From positions 1 to 6,313 of the forward strand of contig JAHEKO010000232.1 of assembly GCA_024638355.1 (NCBI GenBank): a DNA stretch of 6,313 nt, in the 5' to 3' direction. The notes beneath the pieces are model-generated. The model was not told the origin of the DNA. It saw only the letters and a list, made by a program, of their open reading frames with translations, and did no database searches. The translations under genes were made by a program, and so were the position numbers. The DNA is from Acidobacteriota bacterium. GTDB lineage: Bacteria > Acidobacteriota > Thermoanaerobaculia > Multivoradales > JAHEKO01. Shown in pieces: positions 5,576 to 6,313 of this stretch; the first letter of the stretch is position 1, and every line of letters starts with the position of its first letter.

Positions 5576-6276
5576 TCGCCGCCCAGGGCCGCACGGGCGT
5601 GATGCAGCCCCAGGAGAACCATCGCCGCCACCAGGCAGAGGGCGGCCAGCACCTCGACGATCTCCTCGCCCGGCAACGTCAGCAGATCGGCGACCGCCGA
5701 CAGCACGAACAAGGCGAGGCTCGCCCCGCACAACGCGGTCGCCGCCTTCGACGAGAGGAGGACGCCGCGGAAGAAGAAGAGCACCGCCGCGGCCGGGATC
5801 GCCATCAGCAGGATCACGGCGTCGTCGGGCCGCTCGATCAGCGGCAGTCGCCTCAAGAACTGCAGATTGTGGCCGACCGTCTCGTGGATGCCGAGAATCT
5901 CGTCGGCGACGAGGTAGCTCGCGCCGAGGAACACCAGTGCGAAAAAGCGGAACGCGGAACTGCTCGTGTCGCCCGCCACGCCGGCCAGAAGCGCGGCGAA
6001 GCTCAGCGCGATGAAGGCGATGCCGGTCAGCAGATAGGCGTTCAGCAGATCGAGGCTCGGCTTGAGGTCCGGCTCGATGTAGAGCACGAGGCCGCCGCCG
6101 AAGCGGACCTTGTAGATCTTGCCCTCGGTGTACGACAGGAGCCGCCCCTTTTCGAGCACCTCGGCATCGGCGAGGAAGAAGTACGCCAGCGCGCCGATCC
6201 CCGCCGCGGCCAGCAGCAGAAGGACCACGGGCCGGCGCCAGCTCGGCCGGCCTGCAGCTGGAAGCGATCGGGCCAT
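5545..6276 (-). CDS. Hypothetical polytopic membrane protein with D-E-x4-H-E motif
   Basis: I cannot assign this 243-residue protein to a named family. It has about six hydrophobic segments (roughly 17-35, 77-100, 110-128, 152-170, 178-198, 205-225). A hydrophilic, probably periplasmic stretch (36-75) lies between the first two. The notable feature is ASYLVADEILGIHETVGHN: D125, E126, H131, E132 and H136 sit at the end of the third helix. A second polar cluster, ADLLTLPGEEIVE (D197, E204, E205, E208), lies between the fifth and sixth helices. Buried acidic and histidine residues of this kind suggest a metal site or a membrane-embedded hydrolase or transferase, but that is inference. The ATG start at 6276 is well supported by AAGGAGA, ending four bases upstream. 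Its 3' end overlaps the convergent GT-C gene. The glycan-gene context hints at envelope work without proving it. Confidence 0.85.
   Translation of the reverse strand: MARSLPAAGRPSWRRPVVLLLLAAAGIGALAYFFLADAEVLEKGRLLSYTEGKIYKVRFGGGLVLYIEPDLKPSLDLLNAYLLTGIAFIALSFAALLAGVAGDTSSSAFRFFALVFLGASYLVADEILGIHETVGHNLQFLRRLPLIERPDDAVILLMAIPAAAVLFFFRGVLLSSKAATALCGASLALFVLSAVADLLTLPGEEIVEVLAALCLVAAMVLLGLHHARAALGGDQGSPPGGTT
5561..5583. terminator. Inverted repeat at the convergent gene ends (possible bidirectional terminator)
   Basis: GGCGGCGA (5561-5568) and TCGCCGCC (5576-5583) form a perfect 8-bp GC-rich stem with a 7-base loop that contains the TGA stop codon of the plus-strand GT-C gene. It also lies inside the last codons of the minus-strand gene. 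Its place between converging genes fits a bidirectional transcription barrier. There is no T-tract on either side, so it does not meet the usual criteria for an intrinsic terminator. Confidence 0.4.
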
Positions 6277-6280
6277 GGAA

Positions 6281-6287
6281 TCTCCTT
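6281..6287 (-). promoter_or_regulatory. Ribosome binding site of the membrane-protein gene
   Basis: On the minus strand AAGGAGA precedes the ATG at 6276-6274, with four bases between. It is a near-consensus Shine-Dalgarno and fixes the start. The remaining bases to 6313 include the palindrome GATCGCGATC (6300-6309), but no recognisable promoter is seen before the window ends. Confidence 0.6.
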
Positions 6288-6313
6288 CGACGGTCGCGAG
6301 ATCGCGATCGGCG

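Noticed and set aside
4163..5731. Long minus-strand open frame of 522 codons opposite the GT-C gene
   Set aside because: It is antisense to a convincing membrane glycosyltransferase and would span the end of the convergent membrane-protein gene. Its product is charged and low-complexity (Arg, Asp, Glu, Gly), typical of an artefact.

Overview
The window is GC-rich throughout (about two thirds G+C by eye). It is packed with genes, uses GTG and TTG as well as ATG starts, and has Shine-Dalgarno sequences before several of them. This suits a high-GC Gram-negative bacterium of the Acidobacteriota, Myxococcota or Deltaproteobacteria type. No ribosomal or marker gene is present, so the lineage cannot be fixed. 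No RNA gene, insertion sequence, phage gene or CRISPR array was found.

Layout. Positions 1-3326 hold a minus-strand run of three genes, read from right to left. The first (3326 to 1719) is a membrane-anchored sugar-phosphate transferase of the initiating phosphoglycosyltransferase (PGT) type. The second (1642 or 1687 to 521) is a GT4 glycosyltransferase. The third (from 524, running off the left edge) is a second GT4 glycosyltransferase, whose start overlaps the previous stop. Positions 3327-3595 are a divergent intergenic region with a plausible sigma-70-type promoter for the minus-strand run. Positions 3596-5575 encode a large polytopic GT-C glycosyltransferase on the plus strand. Positions 5545-6276 encode, on the minus strand, a small polytopic membrane protein of unknown function. 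The last two genes converge and overlap tail to tail by 31 bp, with a perfect 8-bp inverted repeat around the plus-strand stop codon.

How the genes fit together. The run looks like part of an exopolysaccharide, O-antigen or other surface-glycan locus. The PGT would place the first sugar phosphate on a polyprenyl carrier at the cytoplasmic face, and the two GT4 enzymes would extend it from nucleotide sugars. The GT-C enzyme would transfer a sugar from a polyprenyl-phosphate donor on the outer face. No flippase, polymerase or exporter lies in the window.

The most interesting point is inside the PGT. Between its four N-terminal membrane segments and its catalytic domain, where WbaP-type enzymes carry a nucleotide-binding-like domain, it has what reads as a degenerate GGDEF domain. 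The GGDEF signature is destroyed, but an RxxD motif survives at the position of the inhibitory site. This suggests a c-di-GMP-sensing or purely structural module fused directly to the enzyme that commits the cell to glycan synthesis.
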